Of a stretch of 64,000 nt of DNA, positions 1 through 11,713 are shown piece after piece. Source of the stretch: Adenophora triphylla var. japonica. Its lineage: Eukaryota > Streptophyta > Magnoliopsida > Asterales > Campanulaceae. The stretch's first letter is position 1; each line of letters begins with the position of its first letter. The stretch is taken from the NCBI GenBank assembly GCA_022495995.1, contig JAFEMH010004901.1:62001-126000 (forward strand). The letters are read 5' to 3'. The translations under genes and the position numbers were made by a program. The notes beneath the pieces were generated by a model that was given only the letters and a program-made list of their open reading frames with translations, was not told the DNA's origin and did not search any database.

Positions 1-2962
1 GGCGGTCCATTTACTATTTCATTGACTCCTTGAAGTTGTGGGTTGTTGAAGGTGGAATTTTCTGCTCTAAGTGCCCTTCTCATTCTTCTTACCTCTTCTG
101 CGATCCTTCCTTGCACGGTTTCCAATCTGTTGATAGCATTTGTTGCGCTTATAAATCTGTGATTTGTGGAGCCAACTGCTCTGCAGTTTCCCTTTGTCTC
201 TTCAATAAGATCTTCAACTTTGGAAGTATTTTCATCTAATTTCTTGTTGACTTCTTCTATTTGTATATGGAAAGAGGAATTTAGGGAGTTGAAGAAGGTA
301 TGGATTGATTCTTGAATTGCATCTGTCTGTGCGGTTATGGATTGTTGGAGGTTGGGTTCAATCTCTGCTATGCTCCCCCTCAAGCTATTATCTAACTCTT
401 TGATTTTGTAGCTAAGTTTGTCATTAAACCTCTCCTTCAAGTTATCCATTTTGTCCCTCATTTCTTCAGTCAGACTAGCCAACCTTGTAGTTAGACTGTC
501 ACTCACCATATCCATCTTTTATTTCAGTTCATCCCTTAGTAGCTTAGATTCATTCTGGAGGTTTGCTTGCATAGAATCTAGCACAGATCTCAAGTTAGCA
601 TTAGGTTGCGGTCTGGAGTTGAAAGTTTCAAGGAATTCAATCTTCAACTGTCCAAGATCAGTCTCTATTGCATTGCAGATTTCCTCTGAGAGTTCATGGA
701 GGATTTGGTTGAGTTGAGTTAAGGAAGCTTTATCTCCCAAGGCTTGAAGCATTCCATCCTCTAATGATTGCTGGAACGCGTTAAAGGCTCATTCTGTCTT
801 GACAATGTTTGCGATTTGATCATTTGTGGTTGAGGTGTTTCTCTCCCCCTTAATGGCATCTATCAATTGAGCTTTAAGAATTGCCAATTCTTGGGTTTGA
901 GAATCAACCCAAAACTGGAGGGAGCGGTTGGAGGCTTCAAGGGAGGAGTTGGAAGCGGTGAGTTTGATCATGTGACATTGGCTAGTATGAAACTGAACTT
1001 GGATCACATGTAAGGCAGACAAGATTTGGGAATAATCAGTAGGAGGGGCACTTGAAGAGGAAGGTGTGGTTTGGGGTAAGGGAGCGGTTTGGGTTATGGG
1101 AGCGGTTTGGGTATTAGGAGTGGTTTGGGGAAGGTGAGTGTGAAGGGTTTGGAATATATGGGGAATGGGAATGGTTTAAGGTTGAGGTTGGGTGGAAATG
1201 GTAGGGATTGAAAATGTTTGGGTAGGGGCGATTTGGGTTGGTAGGGTTGGAGGGGTGGTTTGTGTTTGTGGAGGAATTATGGAGGTAGGGAGGATTGTGG
1301 TTTTAGGATGGGAAATATGGGAAGAGGAGTTATCTGAGGAATTGGTATTTGCAGTGTGGACAGAAATATGGGAATGTTGCAGTTGGGATTGATGCGGTTT
1401 TGGTGAAGGTGGAGGAGTAGGTTGTTTGAGGTTTAAATGAGGAGGAGAAGTGGGAATCTGGTCAGGCTCATCATCATTACTAGGATCTCTCCTAGTGGAT
1501 GTGGAAATTGTTGGGCCTCTAGAGGGTATGGGGGACCAGGTATGGAAGGCTTTGGGTAAAGGGGAGTCATTATCTTAGGGGAGTTTGAAGCTTGACTCTG
1601 AGGAGGAGGTTGTGGAAGAATCAGCCTCTTCTGACATTTTCTTAGAGGTTTTAGCCACCCGTTTGTAAAAACGTTGAGGCCCTTTCTTGGAGGTCTTCCT
1701 GGGAATCATTTTAAACCTCTTCTTTGGGGTCTCCCCCTGAGCGGTTGCATCATTTTGCGGTTTGGGAGAGGGAGACTTAAGAGGTGATTGAATAGGGGAT
1801 TGAGGTTTGGAAGGTTGTTGTTGGGCAGAAGGTTGTGGTTGGATTGGGGATTAAGGTTGAGGAGGTGGATGCGGATTGGATGTTGGTCGCGGTTTAGATG
1901 GTTGGGCAGTTTCCTTTCCTTTAGATGCTCTCCTCTCAGCAGCTCTCTTCTCTGACCTCTCCATTTCATCCTTATGAAACTGGAGTAATTCTTCATCAGT
2001 ATAGAATTTTTCTAAGGCAACTTTAGCTGCAGTTGCCATAGGAGGAATTTCAACCACTTCAGCTTCTACATCAACGGGTTCAGCTATTGCATCCAGATCT
2101 TCTTCCATGTTGTCTAAAGGTTTATCAATCAATACCTTTTTCTTTAACTTCTTGACTTGACTAGGTTCAGCAACTGAAGTTTTACGCGGTTTAGTAGAAG
2201 GTGCGGTCTTGGCTTTCTTGAGAGGCGGTTCACCTGCCTTGCTTTTTCCTTTCTGGCATAGTTGACCGCCTTGCAAACTGCTTGATCTGCGGTTGCAGGG
2301 TTCATAGCCACGTAGGGTTCTTTGGTAGGAAGGGTGTCAGCATTCCAAAGCTCCTTGTAATAAGCATCTCCGTTTTTGAATCTAAACAAATGGCATATAC
2401 TTAGGCCAAAAGTTTCTTCCCCACTAGACCAATCCACCATCAATTTAGGATTCTACAGTCTGTGCTCCTCAAGATGTTGGTAATCAACAAAAATTGCAGT
2501 CAGGAGTCTGCAAAATGGTCTCCACCGTTGATCAATACCTCTCTCCTTGGATTTGTAAGAGTCTGTATGGGCAGACAATTCTCTCATTAGGATTTTTAGC
2601 CAATGAAGAGGCATCTCATTATAGATGGCACAGCGGTATATCCACTGCTGACTGGTGAAATTGTTGTGGTTCCCATTTTTGCCACAAATAGATTTTCCTA
2701 CTAGAAAGCACAGATGGCTCATTAGCTCCCCAAAATCTTTTCTAGGAACCGCTTTGTATTTCCATGTCAAAGTTGGAATTCTAGCAGTTGTTGATGCGGT
2801 TGCATCTTGGATTTCCTGAGTCACTCTTTCTTCAACTGATGGGACATTGAATTCATAAGCATTTCAGATGTCCATGTAGTTAATGGTCACATCCATCCCT
2901 TGAACGTTTGCGGCCAGGCAGGGAATTTTCTTTCCATTGTGTAACTCTCTCAATCCAGAAAC
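1..2962 (-). pseudogene. Copia-A1 accessory gene, 3' part (putative plant transposon protein-like, coiled-coil C-terminus)
   Basis: Continuation of exon 2 after the Tat-1 insertion. From 2962 to about 2450 a globular region contains segments such as LMSHLCFLVGKSI and QQWIYRCAIYNEMPLHWL. This resembles the plant transposon-associated domain often annotated Putative plant transposon protein (PF20167-like); the family call is tentative. From about 2440 to 1030 the protein becomes Lys-rich and then a long Pro/Ser/Thr-rich linker. From about 750 to 1 it is a coiled coil with repeated Leu heptads, homologous to 34300-35013. Scattered stop codons and frame changes make this copy inactive. Reading continues past position 1. 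No retroviral envelope features (signal peptide, transmembrane helix) are visible. The sequence is rich in GCGGT, see findings. Confidence 0.6.
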
Positions 2963-4045
2963 TGTTAATACCCGGTCTGAAAAAAGGTATTCCAAATACT
3001 TGGGCCCGGTTTAATATAAAAAACCCTAAAAGAATCTCATCATTCGTCCGTATCTCCGCCGTCATTGCATGCGTGGAAGGTACGCCAGATCAAAGTGCCG
3101 ATCGGCCCTTCATCCTCTGTATGGCCGATCGACCCTTTATTATTGTGCCGATCGAACCTAAAGCAATTGGTCGATCGACCCTTCTTTCCTGTGCCGATCG
3201 GACCTTATATTTAGGGCCGATCGACCCTTCAGCTGGCCCAGCCCAAGTACCGAAGCACTATAAATAGGGGTGCCCGGTTACAGTTTTTCACACACAATTT
3301 ATTCGGGAGAAACGAGATTACACTTGTTTTACCCGTATTTCTTCCCACGTTCTTCGAATCGCCCTAGATTCGATCCCAAAGTCTTGCTACAATTGGTAAG
3401 GCTCTTTTTAATATTTTTGTTCTCTATTATTATTATTGTCGTATTATAATATTTGCATGTTTATTTTAATTATGTCTTTATGCTAGATGTAGGACATTTT
3501 TAATAGATTTTTAATGCAATAGCCGAGGATGATCTAAGGTTTCGCCCAAGAAAACCCAATGGATCTAGGAACTATTTCTTACTTTCCACCTTAGTTATAA
3601 TTATCCCATGATCAACAATCCCCCAAGGATGAACGTTGATTAGTGCACCTTCCGAGGGCCTAACTCAAAGGTTCTAGGGTGTGATCATCAATTAATTCTT
3701 TCTCTCCCCTCCTCCTTATGCATGATCCCGTTTCTTCTATCTATTCCTGTAAACACCGCACACAACCAACACCCCACATGCTAGAAAGACCGATCCGTCG
3801 GGCAATAGGAGTGATAGCGTTTCTTCTTCTGTTGTAACTTGACCCCGAACCCAATTAATCGTTTAGCCTTTTTTCAAAGCTTTGGGCTATATCAAAGTGG
3901 CGTGGCGACTCTCAAAATTTAAACTAATATTTTAATATGGTTTAAAGCGAGTGTCACTAAATGAATATCCCATTTCGATCCGACATTATATGATTAATTA
4001 TTTCAAACTTCCGAATGCGCGTTGCATCGGGACGGGGTATTCACA
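2963..4045 (+). repeat. Tat-1 5' LTR
   Basis: 1083 bp LTR with TG...CA termini and a short inverted terminal motif (TGTTAATACCC / GGGTATTCACA). U3 is short: TATA at 3257-3266 lies about 295 bp from the start, leaving a long R-U5. It differs from the 3' copy at three places: a C/T in the CACCTTCCGAGG stretch near 3650, an extra C in the run after CTTGA near 3842, and a C/T in AATTAATCG near 3860. Confidence 0.95.
3099..3268 (+). promoter_or_regulatory. Tat-1 LTR promoter: six phased CGATCG sites plus TATA box
   Basis: CGATCG occurs at 3099, 3126, 3149, 3172, 3195 and 3218. Successive spacings are 27, 23, 23, 23 and 23 bp. Flanks are variably extended to GGCCGATCGGCC-like palindromes while the intervening bases differ, so only the cores look conserved. 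A canonical plant TATA box (CTATAAATAG) follows at 3257-3266. The identical arrangement is in the 3' LTR (13362-13486, TATA 13521-13530). This is the LTR Pol II promoter; the role of the CGATCG sites is inference. Confidence 0.8.
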
Positions 4046-4046
4046 G

Positions 4047-4064
4047 TGGCGACTCTGCTGGGGA
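4047..4064 (+). other. Tat-1 primer-binding site (tRNA-Arg)
   Basis: TGGCGACTCTGCTGGGGA begins one base after the LTR end. It matches the reverse complement of the 3' end of plant tRNA-Arg with one C-to-T change (recalled tRNA sequence). The same site without the change is used by Tat-2 at 35540-35557 on the minus strand. tRNA-Arg priming is known for Ogre/Tat elements. Confidence 0.85.
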
Positions 4065-5200
4065 CTGTTTTGAAACTTTTTCAAACTCAGTGGGTCAGAC
4101 TTTCGTTTTCCTTTGTGGTGTTGTATTTTGCTTCCTTTTTATTTCCTTTATTCTTAACTGTTGCATTGCATGCATGCATCTCACAAAAATAAAAATCTTT
4201 CTCTTTTTTCCTTAAAAAAGAATTAGACTTTTTACCTCACACTACCACTAGAGTCCGTGTCACACTGCACAGACACCCTTAACCCTTCGGAGAAGCCAAA
4301 GTGCTGGAAGTGTGGTGATCATGTCGCCTCCCTTCCGAGTCTCACTTGGCCATCCACTCATCAAAGGCGCTTCGCCGCACGGTGGGAGCCCGAAACCTAA
4401 CCCTTGTGTCACCCACTTTGCTAGGAGTACACTCCCCGTGACCGGTTGGTTTGACTAGCTTTTTCATGTAGACAATTAATAAGGTCTTTGTGTTAAGTCA
4501 CTACGAATCAATGATAAGTCAAGATCTATAAAGAAAATAAAGGCACTAAAAAAAAATCGATTTTCCTTTTAAAGGACGTACCATGTAAAGTTTGAATGCT
4601 TGATCTTGTCTTATCATGGGTCTGTAGTACTTTCCATAAATATCATATTAAATGTCTATATGAGACGGTTAGTCGTTAGGATCCACCACTTTAGGGCATT
4701 TAGTTAGTTGCGAAAAAGGGGTATCCCTTCCAACCAAGAGTAGGTTCTATAAAAAGTTTTTTGTAAATAAAATGCTTAACTATCCTTCAATCTAGGACCC
4801 TTCAAAGTTCTACCTCTCATCTCTTGAACCTTCCGTAGTCTGCTCCCTTAGCCTTAAAACCATCCATAGTTTAGATCCTTTATCTCTAGCACCCTTCAGC
4901 CAAAGACCAACCAAGGCCAATCCTCACCCAAGCCCAAATTAACTCACCTAGATCACCCTCATTTGACCAAGGATCGAGTCATCTTCCTCTTTTACATTCA
5001 TCCCCCTCGAACTACGGTGACTGAGACTCGTATCTTAAATGGTAAGGGTTACGTAGGCAACTTCAAATTCTGGCCAAACTCAAAATTGTGGAGGTCAAGT
5101 ATTTTCTCAAGGATGCCTTAAGATTAATTATGAATCTAATTCAACTCATTGGTTTGACTCCGCCATATGTTCTTACTGCACTCCACATCATGTCTCTCGG
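4065..5200 (+). other. Tat-1 untranslated leader
   Basis: About 1.1 kb without a supportable reading frame between the primer site and the gag remnant. Long leaders of this kind are typical of Tat/Ogre elements. It probably includes the packaging signal, but no specific structure can be pointed to by eye. Confidence 0.6.
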
Positions 5201-5312
5201 AGAAAAGCATTGAAGCCCTCAAAGAAGTCTCAAACATGAGGTTGGGAGTGATCAACCTCCTCAAAGACATGCATGAAATTGAGCAGCACCATTTGTCTTA
5301 CATTCAGAATAC

Positions 5313-5750
5313 TTGAGAAGAGTTCCTCCTCCCGTTCAATTCCGTAGTCCCTACCATCCACATGCTTGTGGTCCCACTTATGGTTCAACGCATCGAATTT
5401 CTCATTCAAAATGCCTGCTGTGGCCACCAACCGACGAAGGGCACCAATACCCGAGTCACCCCCAAATTCAATCCAAGAGAAGAAGATCAACAAGGAACAT
5501 TTTGATGACTTGGGAATGCCTGTGGGTGAGTTCTTCGACATTTTGGTGGGAAAGAGTTTGATCAAGCCGCTCGAGAATTACAAGCCTATTAATAGGAGAG
5601 CTAACTTGGATACATCCAAGTTTTGCAAATACCACAAGTACGATGGGCATACCACTGACAACCTGTAGCGGCTAAAACGCTTGATTCAAAGTTTGATCAA
5701 CCAAGGCCTCATTGATGAAGAAACCCTCGTACTTCAAGGAAGGATTTAGA
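5313..5750 (+). pseudogene. Tat-1 gag remnant (nucleocapsid end)
   Basis: Translation of about 5366-5668 gives the end of a gypsy gag: a segment like LIKPLENYKPINRRANL is followed by FCKYHKYDGHTTDNL, then a stop, then RLKRLIQSLINQG in the same frame. This is the C-x2-H-x4-GH-T-x2-C-like pattern of Tat gag (compare YCDFHKDHGHTTDGC in Tat-3 near 48580), with the last Cys replaced by Leu and a stop codon after it. The upstream capsid part is not recognisable, so no functional Gag is encoded. Confidence 0.7.
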
Positions 5751-5759
5751 TTCATTCAG

Positions 5760-8214
5760 TCTTGTAGGTTCTAGTGTGTCTTTCTTACTTCCACTTTGGG
5801 CATTGGTATGTAATGTCCACTTTAGATTAGTTACTTCAATAATAAAAAAGGTCTTTCTTTCTTTTCTCTCTAGACTTGAGACATAATCTCGCATTACTTT
5901 CAAGAAGATTGTTTTATTTATAATTATCGCTTGGTTGCTAATCTCACTGATAAACTCACCGGCTAATAAAGTAAACAATGAATGAACGCTTTGATTGGAG
6001 TAAACAACTCACTGTCCTTTCCTCATATACACCACCTCTATGCACCTTTCTCTCATATACTCCCTCCATACTCCACCATATACTTTTCATGCACTATCTC
6101 CAAACCCTCTCCTTGTACACACCCTCTATGCTCCCTCGAGCATACACTTCCCCAAATACACTCTCCCCCACTTAAACATCCTTTTCATATGATCAATATA
6201 AGCAAAGACCGTTGTTGCTCATCATCAGAAAATAGCTGCTCACGCCACTGCAATTTAAAGAAGATGCAAGGAGTTGTTCTTATCCTTCACAAGTGCTACA
6301 TGAATATCAACTTGGGGCTCACCAACCCCCAAATCTCGCGTCTCCTCTGATTTTCCATTTGATCGATAAGCTTTCATTGAATATGCTCACATATCTTTCT
6401 CATGGTCTGAATATATTTTGCCTTACATTAATAAGTCGGTTAAATGAGTTCGCATTTATTTTAAAAATACTCTTTTGAGAATGCTATCCAGTAGCGATTG
6501 AAGCTTAAACCTCTCACCATAGGAAGCCATAACCTTACCCTCACTAAATAAATACCCTTTCATTTCAAGATCGACAAGTTTTGAAACCCTAAGGAAGAAG
6601 CCTATACTAGGGGCTCCCCTGACTCACAAAGCTCAAGAAAGGCGGAATGCGAAAGAAACTCATACAAGGACCTCACTCGACTCACAAAAGAAGGGACCAT
6701 CTCCAAGCCCAAGAGGGAAAAGGTAAACGCATCCTAAGGCGTACGCTAGGGGCTATCGCGAGCAAACAAATCCGAAGGCTTTTCGAGAAGATGGTGTTAA
6801 AAAAATAAAAAAAAAAAAAAAAAAAGAGACATCGAGTGAAAGTCCTGTCGCGATCAAGTTACCCGCCGAAAAGGTTGTAGAATTGAGACATCGAGTAAAG
6901 GTCCTATCATGATCAAATTACCTGCTGAAATCACAACGAACTCGCGAGAAGAAGCAACAAAGATTCCCTCTTGGACGAATCCCGTAAACCAATTCCAAAG
7001 TCCATCCTCTCACTTTTAGAGGATCCCATCACCACCCTTGACCTTGTCAAAATCAAAGTTAACCTCGCTCTTAGAGGTTCTGAAGAAGCAACAACAAGAA
7101 AATCCCTTCACCTTAGAGATCCCAAACACATCCCGCAAACCAACCTCTCAGCAAAAGGCCCAGCCAACCTCTCACTTTAAGAGGTCATGTTAAGCATCAC
7201 CCAATGATCGATCACAACCCAAAGACCAGCTACAACCTCTACCGGATGGCATTCTCATTCTGAGTCACTTGTTATCCTATGTGAGCATATTGCATACTCT
7301 CGCCAAGTTTGGGAACTCGTCCTATTCTTGAAATTCGTTTATTCGACTCTTCAAACACCGTCTCGCAAAAGTCTCACCGGGGCTTCGCATCCGTGCCTCT
7401 CAGCGGCACTCCGGTAAAAGCAAGGAGACGCGTGCCAGGGACTACTCCCCTCGGCTTGTGAGAACAAAGGAGCAACGAATCTTGAATTGAAAGACAGAAA
7501 AATAGAAGGGGCTATAATCAGTCAAATCCCAATTTTTTCCACTCCAGTCTTGTTTCTTCCACTCCCACCTTTTCTTCCATCCCAATCTTTTTTCTATTTT
7601 TCTTTCTTTCCTATAAAGAAGATCAATGCAAGGGCAACCGCACGAAAATTATCACCAAATCCCGTAGCAAAGAAGCAACAACGGAACATCATACTCCTTC
7701 TAAAGTCAAGCCCGATTTCACCATCAATCAATTTTCTCTCTCTTATTCCAACTTTTAATCAAAGCAGTCATTATTTGTTTACTTATATAATTGGAATTTG
7801 ATAAACCAATCAGTGAGGTCCATTCTCGAGCAATCAAAACATAATTCTGAATAAAACAAGTCTTCAAATGTCTCGACAAGTCTTTTTTTCTACAATCTAG
7901 GAAGAGCCAAACACTGTCTTTCCTCGCCAGGGCTTCCATACACTTTTCTACACCTAGTGATGCTTATACTCTCCCAAAAGAGTCAAACCCAAAAGCGAGA
8001 GTGTCATACACGAATTCGGGATCCATTCCCACTTTCGAAAAAATGTGCCCCTGCACATATGCATTTTCGAGTCTTGTCCAAGTGACTGATTGACTATTGT
8101 TCAAAACGAGGGGTCGCCTCCATGGCCGCAAGATGACTCTGTCTGCAATAGGGATACATTAAATCTCTCCAAGCCGGGGCTTTTGTTAAGCTGTTCTCTT
8201 AGGCTTTCTTTACC
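5760..8214. other. Tat-1 internal region without recognisable genes
   Basis: About 2.4 kb in the position where pol would be expected. I see no RT, RNase H, integrase or protease motif on either strand. It contains an adenine-rich run near 6806-6825 and a pair of related blocks reading ACATCGAGTGAAAGTCC / ACATCGAGTAAAGGTCC near 6828-6905. Short reading frames here have no recognisable domains. Confidence 0.6.
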
Positions 8215-8440
8215 AGATTCCCTTCAGGTTTGCTTTGCATCATCAACTGGGGCTTCGCCATTCCTTCGTGTTTGCTTTGCATCATCAACCGGGCTTCGCC
8301 ATTCCCTTCAGGTTTGCTTTGCATCATCAACTGGGCTTCGCCATTCCCTTCAGGTTTGCTTTGCATCATCAACCGGGGCTTCGCCATTCCCTTCAGGTTT
8401 GCTTTGCATTATCGACTGGGGCTTCGCCAAGGTCACTTCA
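8215..8440. repeat. 43 bp tandem repeat (about 5 copies)
   Basis: The unit runs from AGGTTTGCTTTGCATCATCA through CGGGGCTTCGCCATTCCCTTC, 42-43 bp long. Copies differ mainly by a G indel in the CGGGG run and a few substitutions. It creates spurious open frames on both strands. Tandem arrays in the non-coding part of Tat/Ogre elements are well known. Confidence 0.9.
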
Positions 8441-8882
8441 TCAAACATTGAGGCTCCCCTCAACGGAAATGGGTCGACTATGTGATTCTTCAGAAAAGGC
8501 CAAGGGCTCTAAATCGAGGCTCCGACAAAATCATATCTAGCAAGAAGGGCATCCCTTGTCATCAAGATCAGCATGTGGCAAACTCTTTGAGTTAGTTAGA
8601 AATATAATTAATCATAAGGCCTCCTTATCAAAATAACATACTTTCAAAATGCCACCCTCTTTGGCACCTTGTTTACAAAATCACTCTTTGGTCTCCACAA
8701 ATTTTCAAAACTCTTCAAGTCTACCAAAGACGCCTCTCTGTGACTCTCAAGATGACTCGGTCCTACCCCTTATCTCTGGACATCAAACTTATCCAACCCC
8801 ATCTTATATCATAAAACACCTACTCAGCCTCGCCCTGCTTAAACCATAACCTTTTTGCTCAAATTGCCTTGTTCAGAAGTGC

Positions 8883-9045
8883 CACAAATCTAAACCCTAG
8901 CCTCAAGCCTAGGTGACCAAAAACCTTTCTAAACCCTAGCTTCAAGCCTAGGAGACAAGTACCTTTCTAAACCCTAGCCTCAAGCCTAGGTGACAAATGC
9001 CTCCCAAAACCCTAGCTTCGAGCCTAAACCCCTCTCTAAACCATA
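8883..9045. repeat. About 50 bp tandem repeat containing telobox-like AAACCCTAG
   Basis: Four degenerate copies of a unit built on CTAAACCCTAGCCTCAAGCC followed by TAGGTGACAA. Each contains AAACCCTAG, identical to the plant telo-box (one and a half telomere repeats). The array lies just beyond the 3' end of the antisense gene at 9242. Confidence 0.75.
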
Positions 9046-9241
9046 GGGTAACTGCCTTATACGTCAATTTCTAGGATAACTTTTCATTACAATGTACAAA
9101 ATAGAAAATAGAAACATTCAAATTAACTCATTAAGCTTGTACATAAAGCATTTGCATTACATCAGTGAGTCAGCATAAAAGAATAGAGTCTGCATGCTTC
9201 TTTCCTACTTTTTCCCTACAGGTACTACAAAATAAAAAGTC

Positions 9242-11592
9242 CTAATGACCCGGACGAGAAGTCGAAGCGCGACCACGGGAAAATCTGGATGTCGAGCTAC
9301 CCTCATCATGGGATCGCTGTCTCCGCTGCGCCGGATCCACATCCACTGACCTCCGGGATTGGCAGGAAAGTGCCTGCACTGCACTCCTCAGCAGACGGCT
9401 CAGTACATTGGTCTGCCTCACAGCCCGCACATAAGAATCTCTGGTGACCTACATAATCAGGCGCGAGAGTTACACAATGCCTAAAACACAATGATCGATG
9501 CATAAGAAGGAAAAGTAAGAGGCATACCCCGCCGGCACCGCCCGGAGGAAGCTGAGCACCCTCCACCTCATCGGCCTCTGTAGGTGTCAAGTCTACCCTC
9601 ACCTCCCCATCGGCCATATGCACAAAGAAATGGTCGGGAAATGGAGGCATATCAGCAATCTCGGGATGTCCAGCACCCATCGGCTCGGGGATGACCAAAT
9701 CCTGCTCCCCTATGCCAGCAGCCTCGGCAGCCTCAGCAGTCCGCCTCACCACCTGCGGCGATCTCAGAAAAAGCTCCACAAAATCCACATAGCCCATATC
9801 AAGACGGAACTGATAAGCAGGGACCCCAAGTAGATACTCCGCCCTCCTCGCCAATCGGTTCGGATACCACATGTTCCTGGGAGGATGTTGGGGCGCATAA
9901 AGCGGAGCCCATGCATAGTCTTTGTCTCGCCACCCGCTCACCCCAAATACATCTCACGCTAGCAATCCCAACCAACAACTCATGAGAAGCGGGGCCACGT
10001 CCTGACAAAGACTAACCGCCTCTCGAAGCCTCAGAGTCCATGGGTAGAGCAAAAACTCGGGCCTACTGGGACCATCAAGAAACGACCACTCGGCTCGGAC
10101 TCACGAACCGTCTTCGGGAACCCCTCAATCTGATTCTCCTTCCTCCAGTAGCGCAAGACGGGCACATCCCGAGTCTGGTCCCGCAAAGTGAACGGCGCGA
10201 CACCAAAAATCTCATAGACCCATGCCTGCAAAAGACACAGAAAGCAGATATTTATAAAGGCAGAAAGACAAGTAACAAGTAAGAGGACCATGAAAATGAT
10301 AAAAGTTGGCATATCTCCAAAACAAACTGAAAAGCATCAAAAGAAGAGGTATTGGACCTCGAGACAGTATCAAGGGCCCGATACAGCTCGGCCAAGCCGG
10401 CCCCTCCCCAAGAGATATCTCGCACTAAGCTCAAATCAGTCAAGGCACCCAACAAAGAGAATCGACACACTGGGCCCGAGTTGGGGAAGAGCGCTACTGA
10501 GAATCCGTACCAAAGGAATCCTCGGACAAGTGCGTCAAGCCCGTACTGGCAAGCCCTGTACTGATCAATAGCAGCCCTAACCAGCCTGTACAACCTCCCC
10601 GCATCAACACCAAAATTTCTACTCGAGCCTAAGCTAGCGCCAAACAACTGGACCTGACGAGCCGGATCGGCATGAAGAGTATCATCAAAAGGCAGAGCTA
10701 TGTCTGTAAACCTCAAGCCGGTAAGAACGGCGAAGTCTGTAGGAGTGATCGTGGCCTCCCCCCAACTCAAATGGAAGGTATGTGTAGTGTCCCACCAAAA
10801 CTCCCGACACGCCTTCACCACCGCAGTGCACTTCCTGGTCTGGCCCATCTGCAGGACCATGTCAAAAAAGGGGGCCAACCCCAAGCTCTGTACTCGCTCC
10901 CGAGGACTACCTTCACCGGCCGGCAAGGCCGCCCACAACTCTCTGGCCGCCTTAAAGGAGCTGCGTCCCTTCATCTTCTTTCCCTGCAGGTAAACACAGC
11001 ACAGGTATGTGTCATTACTCGCATTTAAAATAATAAACACTTTGTACATGCATGAATTATTCTGTTGTTAAATAAAAAAAAATTGTACCTTCATCCCGAC
11101 GCGGGAGCGAAGACCGGTGGACCCATGAAAAGCCAAGCCCGGATAAAAGTCAGACTGATTGTACAACAGAAAATGCAGCCTCGAGGGTCGATAATTGCGC
11201 AAAGCCCGCCGCCTCCTAGCCTCAACGTCCCCGCCGGCGTCACTCCTATCACTCTCCCCGGCGTCGGGATCACCTTCCTCTTCATCATCATCGCCGCTGC
11301 CATTGCCGCCACCATGACTGTCGCTGCCACCGCCGCCATGGCTGCCTTCATCACCGCCACCATAACCTCCATAACCACCATCAAAACCACCACCCATATT
11401 GCCATAACCACCCCTAAAACTACCAGAACCGTGGCTGCCCCCGGCACCATGGCCACTAGCACCAACTCCTCCACCATAGCCAAAGAAAGCATCACCCATA
11501 CCAATGTCGCCGGAATACAAGCCCAAAGGTTGATGATCTGGGCGACCCATCATGGAAATCACATCGTTGACCCAATCCGGAGGATTATCCAT
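9242..11592 (-). CDS. Antisense plant mobile domain (PMD) gene of Tat-1, four exons
   Basis: A spliced gene on the strand opposite to the LTRs. Exon 1 is 11592-11089 (ATG, then a Gly-rich region and an acidic stretch). Intron 1 is 10984-11088 with GT...AG in phase 0. Exon 2 starts at 10983 and encodes the PMD core: VQSLGLAPFFDMV, FWWDTTHTFHLSWGEATITP, DFAVLTGLRF, LVRGFLWYGFSVALFPN. A second intron ends at 10226 (donor uncertain, about 10340) and exon 3 begins AWVYEIFGVAPF. Intron 3 is 9449-9527 (phase 0). Exon 4 ends at the stop at 9242-9244. PMD (PF10536, aminotransferase-like) proteins are carried by several plant TE groups and by silencing factors such as MAIN. A frame break and a stop around 9970-10050 suggest this copy is damaged or has another intron. 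Confidence 0.75.
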
Positions 11593-11713
11593 GGCAAGAT
11601 CTTCACGAAATCGGCACAAAACAAACGAAAACACTCGGAATAATCTTCAGGCAAGAAAGCTTCAGAAACTCGACGGAGAAGAAGAGGCGTAAAAAGAAGA
11701 AGGAGACCAGCAG

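Noticed and set aside
1..1022. Retroviral-type envelope gene in the 3' part of Copia-A
   Set aside because: The protein is a soluble coiled coil plus Pro-rich linker. No signal peptide, transmembrane helix or furin-like site is visible.
8199..8540. Overlapping frames in four reading frames rich in FALHH / CFASSTG repeats
   Set aside because: By-product of the 43 bp tandem repeat.
11068..11643. Plus-strand frame rich in Thr/Ile/Ala opposite the PMD exon 1
   Set aside because: Mirror of the Gly-rich antisense exon (GGN codons read as NCC). No independent support.
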